Shown here piece after piece: positions 53,205 to 63,354 of a DNA stretch of 64,000 nucleotides. The notes below the pieces were generated by a model. That model worked only from the letters and a program-made list of their open reading frames with translations. It made no database searches and was not told the DNA's origin. The translations under genes and the position numbers were made by a program. Where the stretch lies: contig CAWDCL010000004.1 in the NCBI GenBank assembly GCA_963800865.1, positions 1,674,001-1,738,000 on the forward strand. Reading direction: 5' to 3'. How positions within the stretch are numbered: position 1 is the first letter of the stretch; each line of letters begins with the position of its first letter. The stretch comes from JALOKP01 sp963800865. GTDB taxonomy: Bacteria; Acidobacteriota; Polarisedimenticolia; J045.

Positions 53205-54224
53205 ATGGCCGCCCCCGACACGCCGCCGCTCACCCGGAAGGACTTCGCCTCCGACCAGGAGGTGCGCTGGTGCCCCGGCTGCGGCGACTACGCGATCCTG
53301 AGCGCGGTCCAGGCCGTCTTCGCGAAGCTCGGCCTGGCGCGGGAGCGCACGGTCATCGTGTCGGGGATCGGCTGCTCCTCGCGCTTCCCGTACTACATGA
53401 ACACCTACGGCTTCCACACCCTGCACGGGCGCGCGCCGGGGATCGCGACCGGGCTCAGGCTGGCCAACCCGGGGCTGTCGGTCTGGGTGGTGACGGGCGA
53501 CGGGGACGCGCTGGCCATCGGCGCCAACCACTTCCTCCACGCGATGCGGCGCAACGTGGACCTGAAGATCCTGCTCTTCAACAACCGGATCTACGGGTTG
53601 ACTAAGGGTCAGTTCTCGCCGACATCGGCCCGCGGCCAGCGAAGCCCCTCGACCCCGCTCGGTTCCCTGGACGCGCCGTTCAACCCGCTGGCCCTCGCGC
53701 TCGGGGCCGGGGCGACGTTCGTCGCGCGCAGCGTCGATCGCTTCGGGGCCCACCTCGCGGAGGTCCTCGAGCGGGCGGCCGCGCACCGCGGGACCGCTTT
53801 CGTCGAGATCTACCAGAACTGCAACATCTTCAACGACGGCACCTTCGGCTACCTGACGGACAAGGACGGACGGGTCGATCACGCGATCTACCTGAAGCCG
53901 GGAGAGCCGCTCCTTTTCGGCCGCGCCGGGGAGTTCGGCCTCGGCCTCGGGCCGGGGGGAGAACTGGTTCGGGTCGCCGCCGGCGTTGCCCCGGGAGCCG
54001 TGCTGAAGCACGACCCGGCGGCAGCGAACCCGGCCCGCGCGTTCGCTCTCGCCCAGCTCGACCACCCGGACTTCCCGGTCCCGCTCGGGGTTTTCCGCGC
54101 CGTCGGGAGGCCGACGCTCGAGGCGGAGCACGAACGGCAGGCCGAGGAGGCCCGGCGCGGCTCGCCGCCCGATCTCGCCCGGCTCCTGGCGGGCCCCGAA
54201 ACCTGGGAGGTCGGGGGTAGCTGA
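53205..54224 (+). CDS. korB: 2-oxoacid:ferredoxin oxidoreductase beta subunit (KorB-like)
   Basis: The 339-residue subunit binds thiamine diphosphate. It has the cluster or cofactor motif RWCPGCGDYAIL, VSGIGCSSRFPYYMNTYGFHTLHGRA, and the TPP motif GDGDALAIGANHF ending NNRIYGLTKGQ. It works with the gamma-alpha subunit upstream, whose stop is one base before its ATG. GGGAG is about 6 nt from the start. A ferredoxin gene is not adjacent. Together with a Nuo complex lacking nuoEFG, reduced ferredoxin could feed respiration directly, an inference. Confidence 0.93.
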   Translation: MAAPDTPPLTRKDFASDQEVRWCPGCGDYAILSAVQAVFAKLGLARERTVIVSGIGCSSRFPYYMNTYGFHTLHGRAPGIATGLRLANPGLSVWVVTGDGDALAIGANHFLHAMRRNVDLKILLFNNRIYGLTKGQFSPTSARGQRSPSTPLGSLDAPFNPLALALGAGATFVARSVDRFGAHLAEVLERAAAHRGTAFVEIYQNCNIFNDGTFGYLTDKDGRVDHAIYLKPGEPLLFGRAGEFGLGLGPGGELVRVAAGVAPGAVLKHDPAAANPARAFALAQLDHPDFPVPLGVFRAVGRPTLEAEHERQAEEARRGSPPDLARLLAGPETWEVGGS

Positions 54225-54259
54225 AGGCCCGGCCGGACGCCCTGCGCGCCAGTTTCGGG

Positions 54260-54288
54260 TTGACACGGGGCAGGGGGGCGGGTAGCCT
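54260..54288 (+). promoter_or_regulatory. Promoter of the rplM-rpsI operon
   Basis: A perfect TTGACA (54260-54265) is followed after 17 nt by TAGCCT (54283-54288). It lies about 95 nt before the rplM ATG, in the gap after korB. It is the clearest housekeeping promoter in the window and gives a template for the -10 form TAG..T. Confidence 0.75.
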
Positions 54289-54382
54289 TCCGCGGTTTTG
54301 TTTTGCGACCCCGCGCGGCGGGGCAAGGTGCCTTCCTGCGCCGCGCGGCGCTTCTCAGCACGGTTTGAAAGAGGAAAGCAGC

Positions 54383-54835
54383 ATGCGCACGTACTTCCCG
54401 TCCAAGGGTGAGATCCCGCGCGACTGGTGGGTGGTGGACGCGACCGGCATCCCCCTCGGCCGCCTCGCCACCGTGGTGGCCCATCACCTCCGGGGCAAGA
54501 ACAAGACCGGCTTCGTCCCGTTCCTCGACACGGGTGACTTCGTGATCGTCGTGAACGCCGACAAGGCCGTCCTGACCGGCCGGAAACTGGACCAGAAGAT
54601 GTACCACCACCACAGCGGCCACCCCGGCGGGATCTACCATTCGACCGCGCGCGTGCTGCTGAGCCAGCGTCCCGAGAAGGCCGTCGAACTGGCGGTCTGG
54701 GGGATGCTCCCCAAGAACAAGCTCGGCCGGCGGCTGTACACGAAGCTCAAGGTCTACCGCGGAGGGGACCACCCTCACCGGGCGCAGAAGCCGAAGGTGC
54801 TCGAGGTCGTGGCCCCCGCCAGGAGTGAGTCATGA
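54383..54835 (+). CDS. rplM: 50S ribosomal protein L13
   Basis: L13 is an early-assembling protein of the large ribosomal subunit. The 150-residue protein has the family pattern WWVVDATGIPLGRLATVVAHHLRGK, then GDFVIVVNADKAVLTGRKLDQK, MYHHHSGHPGG and VWGMLPKNKLGR. The ATG follows AAAGAGGAAAG and MRTYFPSKG is the normal start. Length is slightly above the usual 142. It is coupled to rpsI by ATGA, the standard pairing in bacteria. Confidence 0.98.
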   Translation: MRTYFPSKGEIPRDWWVVDATGIPLGRLATVVAHHLRGKNKTGFVPFLDTGDFVIVVNADKAVLTGRKLDQKMYHHHSGHPGGIYHSTARVLLSQRPEKAVELAVWGMLPKNKLGRRLYTKLKVYRGGDHPHRAQKPKVLEVVAPARSES

Positions 54836-55227
54836 GCGCGATGATCCAGTACAACGGCACCGGCCGGCGCAAGGAAGCCGTGGCTCGCGTCTACGTCCGT
54901 CCCGGGACGGGCGTGGTGCGCGTCAACAACCGTCCCTTCGACGACTACTTCCCGCAGGCAACCCTGCGGATGATGATCGAGAAGCCGCTGGCGCTCACGG
55001 AGACCCGCGAGAAGCTCGACGTGATCGCGACCATCGCGGGCGGCGGCCCCACCGGGCAGGCCGGGGCCATGCGGCTCGGCATCGCCCGCGCATTGCTCGA
55101 GTTCGACGCCTCGCTCCGCCCGAAGCTCAAGGTGGAGGGGCTGCTGACGCGCGACGCGCGTGAAGTGGAACGCAAGAAATACGGCCAGCCGGGGGCGAGG
55201 AAGCGCTTCCAGTTCAGCAAGCGCTGA
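54832..55227 (+). CDS. rpsI: 30S ribosomal protein S9
   Basis: S9 is a small-subunit protein whose C-terminal tail reaches the P-site tRNA. The 131-residue protein has GTGRRKEAVARVYVRPGTG, VNNRPFDDYF, and the canonical basic tail ending KRFQFSKR. The start overlaps the rplM stop (ATGA). A GC-rich stem-loop follows the gene. Confidence 0.98.
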   Translation: MSAMIQYNGTGRRKEAVARVYVRPGTGVVRVNNRPFDDYFPQATLRMMIEKPLALTETREKLDVIATIAGGGPTGQAGAMRLGIARALLEFDASLRPKLKVEGLLTRDAREVERKKYGQPGARKRFQFSKR

Positions 55228-55232
55228 CGGTG

Positions 55233-55262
55233 CGCCCCCTCGGGCGTCGGGCCCGGGGGGTG
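55233..55262 (+). terminator. Stem-loop after rpsI
   Basis: CCCCCTCGGGC and GCCCGGGGGG pair around GTCGG (about 10 bp, one wobble). It lies 6 nt after the rpsI stop and 70 nt before the rpsB start, so it could terminate the rplM-rpsI mRNA or act in the rpsB leader. No T tract follows. Confidence 0.5.
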
Positions 55263-55333
55263 CGGATCAGCCGACTGGCGACAACTCAAGGCGTCCGCCT
55301 TCCTCGAGGCGGAGCCTGCCATCGGAGGGAATC

Positions 55334-56206
55334 GTGGATCAGACCGTCGCAGTCAGCCTGCGCGAGCTGCTCGAGGTTGGCGCGCACTTCGGCCACCAGC
55401 GCAGCCGCTGGAACCCCGCCATGCGCCCGTACATCTTCGGGCTGCGCGGGGGCGTCTACGTCATCGACCTGCAGAAGACCGTGGTCCTGCTGCAGGACGC
55501 GATCAACTTCACCCGCGATCTGGCGGCGCAGGGGAAGATCGTGCTGTTCGTCGGCACCAAGAAGCAGGCCCAGGAGATCGTCGTTCGCGAGGCCCGGCGC
55601 TGCGAGATGTTCTACGTCGACGAGCGCTGGCTGGGCGGACTGCTCACGAACTGGGCGACCGTGAAGCGCTCGATCGACAAGCTCAAGGAACTCGAGACGC
55701 TCGAGACCGACGCCAAGTTCGCGCACCTGACCAAGAAGGAGCGCCTGTCGCTGGCGAAGACCCGCACGCGCCTCGACAAGACCCTGTCCGGCATCAAGGA
55801 CATGGGGCGCCGCCCGGATGCGATCTTCATCGTCGACGTCGGCCGCGAGACGATCGCCGTCGACGAGGCGAACAAGCTCGGCATCCCCGTGATCGGGATC
55901 GTCGACACCAACTCGGACCCGAGCCGGATCGATTTCCCGGTTCCGGCGAACGACGACGCGATCCGCTCGATCGAGCTGATCACGAGCCGGCTCGCCGACG
56001 CGGTCAACGAAGGCCGGAACATCTGGCGCTCGCAGCGGCCCGAGCGCACCCAGCGCCCGGCGCGCCGGCGGACGGGACGCGACGACGCGGCGGCCGACAC
56101 GGCCCCGGTCGCGACGCTGGAGGAGACCGAGGTGACGGCCCCCGTCGCGCCGGACGCCCCCCCCGCGGCGCCCGACAGCCCCGGCCCGTCGATCGAACAG
56201 GCGTGA
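55334..56206 (+). CDS. rpsB: 30S ribosomal protein S2 with extended C-terminal tail
   Basis: S2 is a late-assembling small-subunit protein. The start is the GTG at 55334, with GGAGG 5 nt before it, giving LLEVGAHFGHQRSRWNPAMRPYI as expected. The core to about residue 235 is typical (LFVGTKKQAQEIV, RWLGGLLTNWATVKRSI, VIGIVDTNSDP). The last 55 residues (from RPERTQRPARR) are Arg/Pro then Ala/Pro rich and not part of the family core, giving 290 residues. Tails like this occur in several high-GC lineages. tsf follows after about 48 nt. Confidence 0.98.
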   Translation: MDQTVAVSLRELLEVGAHFGHQRSRWNPAMRPYIFGLRGGVYVIDLQKTVVLLQDAINFTRDLAAQGKIVLFVGTKKQAQEIVVREARRCEMFYVDERWLGGLLTNWATVKRSIDKLKELETLETDAKFAHLTKKERLSLAKTRTRLDKTLSGIKDMGRRPDAIFIVDVGRETIAVDEANKLGIPVIGIVDTNSDPSRIDFPVPANDDAIRSIELITSRLADAVNEGRNIWRSQRPERTQRPARRRTGRDDAAADTAPVATLEETEVTAPVAPDAPPAAPDSPGPSIEQA

Positions 56207-56254
56207 CCGGCCGCCCCGCGGCAAGCCCCGCGGGCCCGGCCTGAGAGGAATCCG

Positions 56255-57109
<855 letters not shown>

Positions 57110-57118
57110 GGCGCGGCG

Positions 57119-57874
57119 GTGGACGCCGGCGACCCCGGGCGCGCCCCCTCCGCCGGCGGCGAGCCGCGCTATCGCCGGATCCTGCTCAAGCTCTCCGGCG
57201 AGGCGCTGCTCGGCTCGCGCGAATTCGGGATCGACCCGGCGGTCGTGCAGGCCATCGCCCGCGAGGTCGCGGCCGTCCACGCGCTCGGCGTGCAGGTCGG
57301 GATGGTGCTCGGCGGCGGGAACATCTTCCGCGGCGTGGCGACGGCGGCGCGTGGCGGCGTCGATCGCGTCACCGGCGACCAGATGGGGATGCTGGCGACC
57401 GTCATGAACTCGCTGGCCTTCCAGGACGGGCTCGAGGCCGTGGGGGTGGAGACGCGGGTCCTCTCCGCGGTGGCCATGCCCCAGCTGGCCGAGCCGTTCA
57501 TCCGCCGGCGTGCGATCCGCCACCTCGAGAAGGGCCGGATCGTGATTCTGGCGGCCGGCACCGGCAACCCCTACTTCACGACCGACACCGCGGCGGCGCT
57601 GCGCGCGATGGAGCTGCGCGCCGAAGTGCTGATGAAGGCGACGAAGGTCGACGGGATCTACGACAAGGACCCCAAGCTGCACGCCGACGCCGTGCTCTTC
57701 GCGGAGATCAGCTACCGCGAGGTGATGACCCGGCAGCTGGCGGTGATGGATGCGACCGCGATCACGCTCTGCATGGACAACCGGATGCCGATCCTCGTCT
57801 TCAACCTGATGCGGCCGGGCAGCATCGTCGCGGCGGTGAAGGGCGAGACGATCGGGTCGATCGTAAAGGAGTGA
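57119..57874 (+). CDS. pyrH: UMP kinase
   Basis: PyrH phosphorylates UMP to UDP, which feeds RNA and lipid sugar synthesis. The 251-residue protein has an extra 15-residue N-terminal stretch before YRRILLKLSGEALLG. Motifs include VGMVLGGGNIFRG and DRVTGDQMGMLATVMNSL. GTGNPYFTTDTAAALRAMEL is followed by KVDGIYDKDP. The GTG start is 9 nt after tsf; a later start would also be acceptable. Regulation by GTP and UTP is known for the family. Confidence 0.97.
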   Translation: MDAGDPGRAPSAGGEPRYRRILLKLSGEALLGSREFGIDPAVVQAIAREVAAVHALGVQVGMVLGGGNIFRGVATAARGGVDRVTGDQMGMLATVMNSLAFQDGLEAVGVETRVLSAVAMPQLAEPFIRRRAIRHLEKGRIVILAAGTGNPYFTTDTAAALRAMELRAEVLMKATKVDGIYDKDPKLHADAVLFAEISYREVMTRQLAVMDATAITLCMDNRMPILVFNLMRPGSIVAAVKGETIGSIVKE

Positions 57875-57879
57875 CGACG

Positions 57880-58437
57880 ATGATCGAGAAGGTCTTCACC
57901 GACGCCGAGAAGAGGATGGACCAGGCGGTCGAGGCCGTGAAGCGGGAGCTCTCCGGCCTGCGCACGGGAAGGGCCTCGGTCTCGATCCTCGACGGCATCT
58001 CGGTCGACTACTACGGCTCGCCGACCCCGCTCGCCCAGATGTGCAAGCTCTCGACTCCGGACGCGGGGACGATCGTGGCCCAGCCGTTCGATCCGTCGGT
58101 GATCAAGGACGTCGAGAAGGCGATCAAGGTCGCGGACCTCGGCCTGAATCCGAGCAACGACGGCAAGGTCATCCGGATCCCGATCCCGCCGCTGACGGAA
58201 GAGCGCCGGAAGCAGCTCGTCAAGAAGGTCGGCCAGATCGTCGAGGACGGGAAGAACGGCGTGCGGCAGGTCCGGCGCGATGCCAACGAAGAGGTCAAGA
58301 AGCTCGAGAAGGACGGGAAGGTGTCGGAAGACGACGCCCGCCGCAGCCTGGAGCGGGTGCAGAAGCTGACCGACGACCACTCGAAGAGGCTCGACGACCT
58401 CGGCAAGGCGAAGGACAAGGAGCTGATGGAGTTCTGA
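57880..58437 (+). CDS. frr: Ribosome recycling factor
   Basis: RRF splits ribosomes after termination. The ATG at 57880, with AAGGAG 8 nt before it, gives 185 residues, the standard length. A GTG at 57871 overlapping the pyrH stop would add three residues. Family motifs are SGLRTGRASVSILDGI, DYYGSPTPLAQMCKL and RRDANEEVKKLEKDG. Its stop overlaps the ispDF start (TGATG), extending the operon into isoprenoid synthesis. Confidence 0.97.
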   Translation: MIEKVFTDAEKRMDQAVEAVKRELSGLRTGRASVSILDGISVDYYGSPTPLAQMCKLSTPDAGTIVAQPFDPSVIKDVEKAIKVADLGLNPSNDGKVIRIPIPPLTEERRKQLVKKVGQIVEDGKNGVRQVRRDANEEVKKLEKDGKVSEDDARRSLERVQKLTDDHSKRLDDLGKAKDKELMEF

Positions 58438-59624
58438 TGCCGGGCGCGGCGGCTGTGCTCCTGGCCGCCGGCTCCGGCCGTCGGCTCTCCGCGGGCCGGC
58501 CCAAGGCGCTGGTGCCGGTCGGCGGGCGCCCGCTCGTCCACTGGTCGGCCGCGCTCTTCGCGTCCCTTCCGCTGTTCGAGGAGATCGTGCTCGTCGTGCC
58601 CGACGGCCCGGAAGGGTCCGAGGTGGCACGCGCGGCCGGTCTCGGCCTCCGCGCCGCGGTCGTGCCCGGGGGCGCGCGCCGGCGTGACTCGGTGCGCGCC
58701 GGCCTGGCCGCCGTGCGGCGCGCGGAGTTCGTGCTGGTGCACGACACCGCCCGGCCGCTCGCCACGGCCGCGCTCGTCGGGCGCGTCCTCGAGGCGGCCC
58801 GCGGGACCGGGGCGGCCGTTCCGGGAATCGCGGTCGCCGACGCGCTGGTGCGCGGCGCCTCCGGGCTCGTCGCCGACGAGGTCTCGCGCGACGCGCTCTT
58901 CGGGGTCCAGACCCCGCAGGGGTTCGCGTGCGAGGTCCTTCGAGCCGCTCACGAGCAGGCGCCGCACGACTGGGACGCCGCGGACGACGGTGCGCTGGTG
59001 CGGGCGTTGGGCCGGCCGGTCGCGCTCGTGGCGGGCGAGGTGGAGAACATCAAGGTGACCTTCCCTGACGATGTCGCGCGCGCCGAGGCGATCCTCGCGG
59101 CACGCGCCGCCGCGCCGGAGCGGAGGGGAGAGCGGGAAGCGATGACGCCGCGCGTGGGAATCGGATGGGACGTCCACCCGCTCGTCGCCGGCCGGCCGTT
59201 CCGGCTGGCGGGGATCGAGATCAGCGCGGAATTCGGGCCCGAGGGTCACTCCGACGGCGACCCGCTGGCGCACGCGGTGGCCGACGCGCTGCTCGGCGCC
59301 GCCGCGCTCGGCGACATCGGCCAGCTCTTTCCGGACACCGACCCGCGCTGCGCCGGGCTGCCGGGAAGCGACCTCCTGCGGCGCACCGTGCTCCACCTCG
59401 CCGCGCACGGCTACCGCCCGGCGCAGGTCGACGCGGTGCTGGTCGTCGATGCGCCGAAGATCGCGCCGCACCGCGAGGCGATCGGGCGGGCGCTGGCCGA
59501 AGCGCTCGGCCTCCCGGAAGATGGGGTCTCGGTCAAGGGAAAGCGCACCGAGGGGTTGGGCGGCCTGGCCGGCGGCCGGGGCGTCGCATGCCATGCCGTC
59601 GCCACCGTGACGCGAAGCGCCTGA
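58437..59624 (+). CDS. ispDF: Bifunctional IspDF: MEP cytidylyltransferase / MECDP synthase
   Basis: The 395-residue protein fuses two steps of the MEP isoprenoid pathway without a stop. IspD (about 1-225) has AAVLLAAGSGRRLSAGRPKAL, VLVHDTARPL and EVENIKVTFPDD. IspF (about 237-395) has GIGWDVHPLVAGRPFRLAGI with the metal ligands Asp and His, then HSDGDPLAHAVADALLGAAALGDIGQ and FPDTDP. Fusions are best known in alpha- and epsilonproteobacteria. At the joint an internal ATG (59142) is preceded by GGGGAGAG, so free IspF could also be made. It follows frr with an overlap. Confidence 0.95.
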   Translation: MPGAAAVLLAAGSGRRLSAGRPKALVPVGGRPLVHWSAALFASLPLFEEIVLVVPDGPEGSEVARAAGLGLRAAVVPGGARRRDSVRAGLAAVRRAEFVLVHDTARPLATAALVGRVLEAARGTGAAVPGIAVADALVRGASGLVADEVSRDALFGVQTPQGFACEVLRAAHEQAPHDWDAADDGALVRALGRPVALVAGEVENIKVTFPDDVARAEAILAARAAAPERRGEREAMTPRVGIGWDVHPLVAGRPFRLAGIEISAEFGPEGHSDGDPLAHAVADALLGAAALGDIGQLFPDTDPRCAGLPGSDLLRRTVLHLAAHGYRPAQVDAVLVVDAPKIAPHREAIGRALAEALGLPEDGVSVKGKRTEGLGGLAGGRGVACHAVATVTRSA

Positions 59625-59637
59625 AGGGGAATCACCG

Positions 59638-60261
59638 ATGCCGCGAGACAGCCGGAAAGGAAAGCACGGCCCGTCGCGTCCGGGCGGCGCGCCGCCGCGC
59701 GGCGAGCGCAGGGCCCCGCCGGGCGGGCCTCGCGGCGCGAAAGGCGCGGCGCGCCCCGCCGGCCGGCCCGGGCCGGGGGAGAGGCCTTCGGCGCGACCCG
59801 GCGGAAAGCCGCCGCGCGCCGGGGTCCGCGACGACGAGCGGCGCCCGCCGCGCGCGAACTCCCGCGACGACGAGCGGCGCCCGCCGCGCGCCGCCGGGGA
59901 ATGGAAGCCCGGGCGCCCGCCGCGGGACGGTCGGGAGCGAAGCCCGGAGCGCGCTCCGCGCCGCACCGGGGGTGCCCCCGAGGGGGCCGCGCCCCGCTGG
60001 CGCGACGAGCGCCCGGCGCGGGGTGCCCGTCCGGCCCCTCCGCGCCGCGGGGCCGCCGCTCGTGGGGCGCGTCCGGAGCGCGACGAGCGTCGAGGCCCGA
60101 GCGCCGCGTGCCGAGCCGCGCCGAGTCGGCGCCCCGCGGGGCGCCCGTTCCGCGGGTCACCGAGTCGGCGGGTGAAGCCGCGGCGCGGGAAGGGATGGCC
60201 TACGGGTTTCACGCCGTCCGGACCGCCCTCACGCATTCCCCGCGACGGGTCGAACGGCTGA
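59638..60261 (+). CDS. Arg/Gly/Pro-rich basic protein, possible N-terminal extension of RlmB
   Basis: From an ATG with GAAGGGGAA before it, this frame encodes 207 residues that are almost all Arg, Gly, Pro and Ala, with duplicated RDDERRPPRA units. Such disordered basic regions are often attached to SpoU-type methyltransferases, and the rlmB core follows in another frame. Two readings are possible: a separate small protein, or the true N-terminus of RlmB with an extra frameshift (an additional G near 60090 would join the frames). The second reading is a guess. No domain is recognised. Confidence 0.45.
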   Translation: MPRDSRKGKHGPSRPGGAPPRGERRAPPGGPRGAKGAARPAGRPGPGERPSARPGGKPPRAGVRDDERRPPRANSRDDERRPPRAAGEWKPGRPPRDGRERSPERAPRRTGGAPEGAAPRWRDERPARGARPAPPRRGAAARGARPERDERRGPSAACRAAPSRRPAGRPFRGSPSRRVKPRRGKGWPTGFTPSGPPSRIPRDGSNG

Positions 60262-60949
60262 TCTTCTCGCGGGGCAGCGAGGACGGGAGGGTCCGCCACC
60301 TGGTCGCGCTGGCCCGCGAGGCCGGGGTGCCGTTCCAGGAGGTTCCCAAGGAGGCCCTCGACCGGATCTCCGACGGGGTCCGCCACCAGGGGGTGGCGGC
60401 CCGGCTCGCGGGGGCCGACCTCCACCCGGCCGAGGAACTGATCGAGACGCTGCCGGACGACGCCGTGGTCCTCGTGCTCGACGGGATCGAGGACCCGCGG
60501 AACGTCGGGGCGATCCTGCGGAGCGCGGCCGCGTTCGGGGCGGCGGCGGTCTTTCTGCCGATTCACCACAGCGCCGGGCTTTCCCCGGCGGCGATCAAGA
60601 CCGCAGCCGGGGCGATCGACCTGGTGAGGGTCGCCCGGGCCGGGAATGTCTCGCGGCTGCTGGAGGCGCTGACCGAGCGGGGGTTGACCCCGGTCGCCCT
60701 CGACCCGACGCCGGGGTCCCCCCCTGGCAGGCTCCGCTCTCGGGCCCCATCGCCCTGGTGGCGGGGGGAGAGGAGAAGGGGATCCGCCCGACCGTGGCGG
60801 AGCGTTGCCCGGTCCGGGTCCGGATCCCGATCCGGGACGAAGTGGGGTCGCTGAACGTCTCGGTCGCGGTCGGGATCGTTCTCGCCGAGACCCGTCGCCA
60901 GCGGGAGAAACCCCTTGCGATCCTTGACGATGGGAAGGGCGAGTGCTAA
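60195..60949 (+). pseudogene. rlmB: 23S rRNA (guanosine-2'-O-)-methyltransferase RlmB, one-base frameshift
   Basis: RlmB is a SpoU-family (SPOUT) methyltransferase of 23S rRNA. The core starts at MAYGFHAVRTAL, includes the substrate-binding domain (VRHQGVAARLAG) and the SAM knot motif 1 (VLVLDGIEDPRNVGAILRSA). At about residue 175 the frame breaks in a run of seven C (60718-60724). The other frame then supplies WQAPLSGPIALVAGGEEKGI and RDEVGSLNVSVAVGIVLAETRRQR, the conserved motifs 2 and 3. With one more C it would encode 251 residues, the normal size. A conserved housekeeping gene broken this way suggests a sequencing error. Confidence 0.85.
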
Positions 60950-60952
60950 TCT
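60924..60952 (+). promoter_or_regulatory. Promoter of the tRNA-tuf-secE-nusG region
   Basis: TTGACG (60924-60929) and TAATCT (60947-60952) are separated by exactly 17 nt. The start site would fall near 60959, just before the first tRNA. The boxes overlap the end of rlmB. Confidence 0.7.
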
Positions 60953-60966
60953 CCGCGCTTTGCTGA

Positions 60967-61041
60967 GCTGGCGTAGCTCAGCGGCAGAGCAGCTGATTTG
61001 TAATCAGCGGGTCGGGGGTTCGATTCCCTTCGCCAGCTCCA
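60967..61041 (+). tRNA. tRNA-Thr (anticodon TGT)
   Basis: The acceptor stem GCTGGCG/CGCCAGC, D arm GCTCAGCGGCAGAGC, anticodon stem GCTGA/TCAGC with loop TTTGTAA, and T arm with TTCGATT form a full cloverleaf. Discriminator T and CCA are encoded. Confidence 0.96.
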
Positions 61042-61158
61042 GCGTTCAGCGGGCGGCTGGCCGGGGCACAAGCCAGCCGGCTCAGAGATTGGGAGGACCT
61101 GCGGCGGGCCGAGCGGCTGAAGAAGAGTCGTTCTGTCCGGCGCTCCGTTGCCGTGACT

Positions 61159-61243
61159 GGAGGGGTTCCCGAGCGGTCAAAGGGAGCAGACTGTAAATCT
61201 GCCGGCCACGCCTTCGGAGGTTCGAATCCTCCCCCCTCCACCA
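61159..61243 (+). tRNA. tRNA-Tyr (anticodon GTA)
   Basis: This is a class II tRNA with acceptor GGAGGGG, loop CTGTAAA giving GTA, a long variable arm and TTCGAAT in the T loop. CCA is encoded. It is 85 nt long, as expected for tRNA-Tyr. Confidence 0.96.
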
Positions 61244-61327
61244 CTCCCGAGTCGCGGACGACGAGGAAGACAGGCAGCAACGCGCCAGGGGCCGCACGCG
61301 GCCCGGGGCCTTGGAAGTAAGGAGCAT

Positions 61328-61403
61328 GCGGGAATAGCTCAGTTGGTAGAGCATCAGCCTTCCAAGCTGAGGGTCGCGGGTTCGAGTCCCGTTTCCCGCT
61401 CCA
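61328..61403 (+). tRNA. tRNA-Gly (anticodon TCC)
   Basis: Acceptor GCGGGAA/TTCCCGC, D arm GCTCAGTTGGTAGAGC, anticodon loop CTTCCAA, and T loop TTCGAGT give tRNA-Gly(UCC). CCA is encoded. Confidence 0.96.
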
Positions 61404-61440
61404 GCCCGGAGGGCGGCTCCTCGCGACGGAGAGGGCCTGG

Positions 61441-61516
61441 GCCCATGTAGCTCAGTAGGCAGAGCACCTCCTTGGTAAGGAGGAGGTCACCAGTTCGAAT
61501 CTGGTCATGGGCTCCA
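61441..61516 (+). tRNA. tRNA-Thr (anticodon GGT)
   Basis: Acceptor GCCCATG/CATGGGC, D arm GCTCAGTAGGCAGAGC, anticodon loop TTGGTAA and T loop TTCGAAT define tRNA-Thr(GGU). CCA is encoded. It is 71 nt before the tuf start, the common tRNA-tuf arrangement. Confidence 0.96.
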
Positions 61517-61587
61517 CTTGAAACACGGACGGACAACAGCATGACCCGCGGCGGATCGGAGCGCGGGGCTGGACGCCGGAGGACGAG

Positions 61588-62775
<1,188 letters not shown>

Positions 62776-62854
62776 CCGACGGGCGGGCCGCCACAGAGGG
62801 CGGCCCCTACCGCGGCCCGTGCGGCGGCTGAACGACTGAAGCGAGGCGACGACG

Positions 62855-63004
62855 ATGCGCGAGAACATCACGTTGGCGTGCGGCGACTGCAAGCGCCGCA
62901 ACTACACGTCGACGAAGAACAAGAAGACCACCCCGGACCGGTTGGAGAAGAAGAAGTTCTGCCGGTCCTGCCGGAAGCACACCGCGCACAAGGAAACCCG
63001 CTGA
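62855..63004 (+). CDS. rpmG: 50S ribosomal protein L33
   Basis: L33 is a small protein of the large ribosomal subunit. The 49-residue protein has two CxxC pairs that can bind zinc (CGDC at 9-12 and CRSC at 36-39) and the usual RNYTSTKNKKTTPDRLEKKK core. The ATG at 62855 follows GCGAGGCGACGACG. It stands between tuf and tRNA-Trp, its usual place. It is a C+ (zinc-binding) form. Confidence 0.97.
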   Translation: MRENITLACGDCKRRNYTSTKNKKTTPDRLEKKKFCRSCRKHTAHKETR

Positions 63005-63015
63005 GCGCGGCCTGG

Positions 63016-63091
63016 ACGGGAGTAGCTCAACTGGCAGAGCAACGGTCTCCAAAACCGTAGGTTGGGGGTTCGAGTCCCTCCTCCCGTGCCA
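63016..63091 (+). tRNA. tRNA-Trp (anticodon CCA)
   Basis: Acceptor ACGGGAG/CTCCCGT, D arm GCTCAACTGGCAGAGC, anticodon stem ACGGT/ACCGT with loop CTCCAAA, and T loop TTCGAGT give tRNA-Trp. Discriminator G and CCA are encoded. It lies 11 nt after rpmG. Confidence 0.96.
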
Positions 63092-63125
63092 CCCGCGGGG
63101 CGTTCGAGAGGGTGTCGGAGGCGCA

Positions 63126-63326
63126 GTGAACTGGTGGACCAAGATTCAGGATTTCTTCGTGAGCGTCTGGAAGGAGATGAAGCGGGTCTCCTGGCCGACC
63201 AAGAAGGAGGTCTACGGCACGACTCTGGTCGTGGTCGTGACCATTCTCATCTTCGCGGCCTACCTGGGGATCGTGGATCTCGTCCTCGCTTTCATCCAGA
63301 AGAACGTTCTGATGCGCGCCGCGTGA
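63126..63326 (+). CDS. secE: Preprotein translocase subunit SecE
   Basis: SecE stabilises the SecYEG protein-export channel. The 66-residue single-helix form has the conserved amphipathic start FVSVWKEMKRVSWPTKKEVY followed by one membrane helix (TTLVVVVTILIFAAYLGIVDLVL). The GTG start follows GGAGGCGCA. It lies between tRNA-Trp and nusG, as in most bacteria. Confidence 0.97.
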   Translation: MNWWTKIQDFFVSVWKEMKRVSWPTKKEVYGTTLVVVVTILIFAAYLGIVDLVLAFIQKNVLMRAA

Positions 63327-63354
63327 CCGCGGTGGGACCGGGGAGCGGACGATC

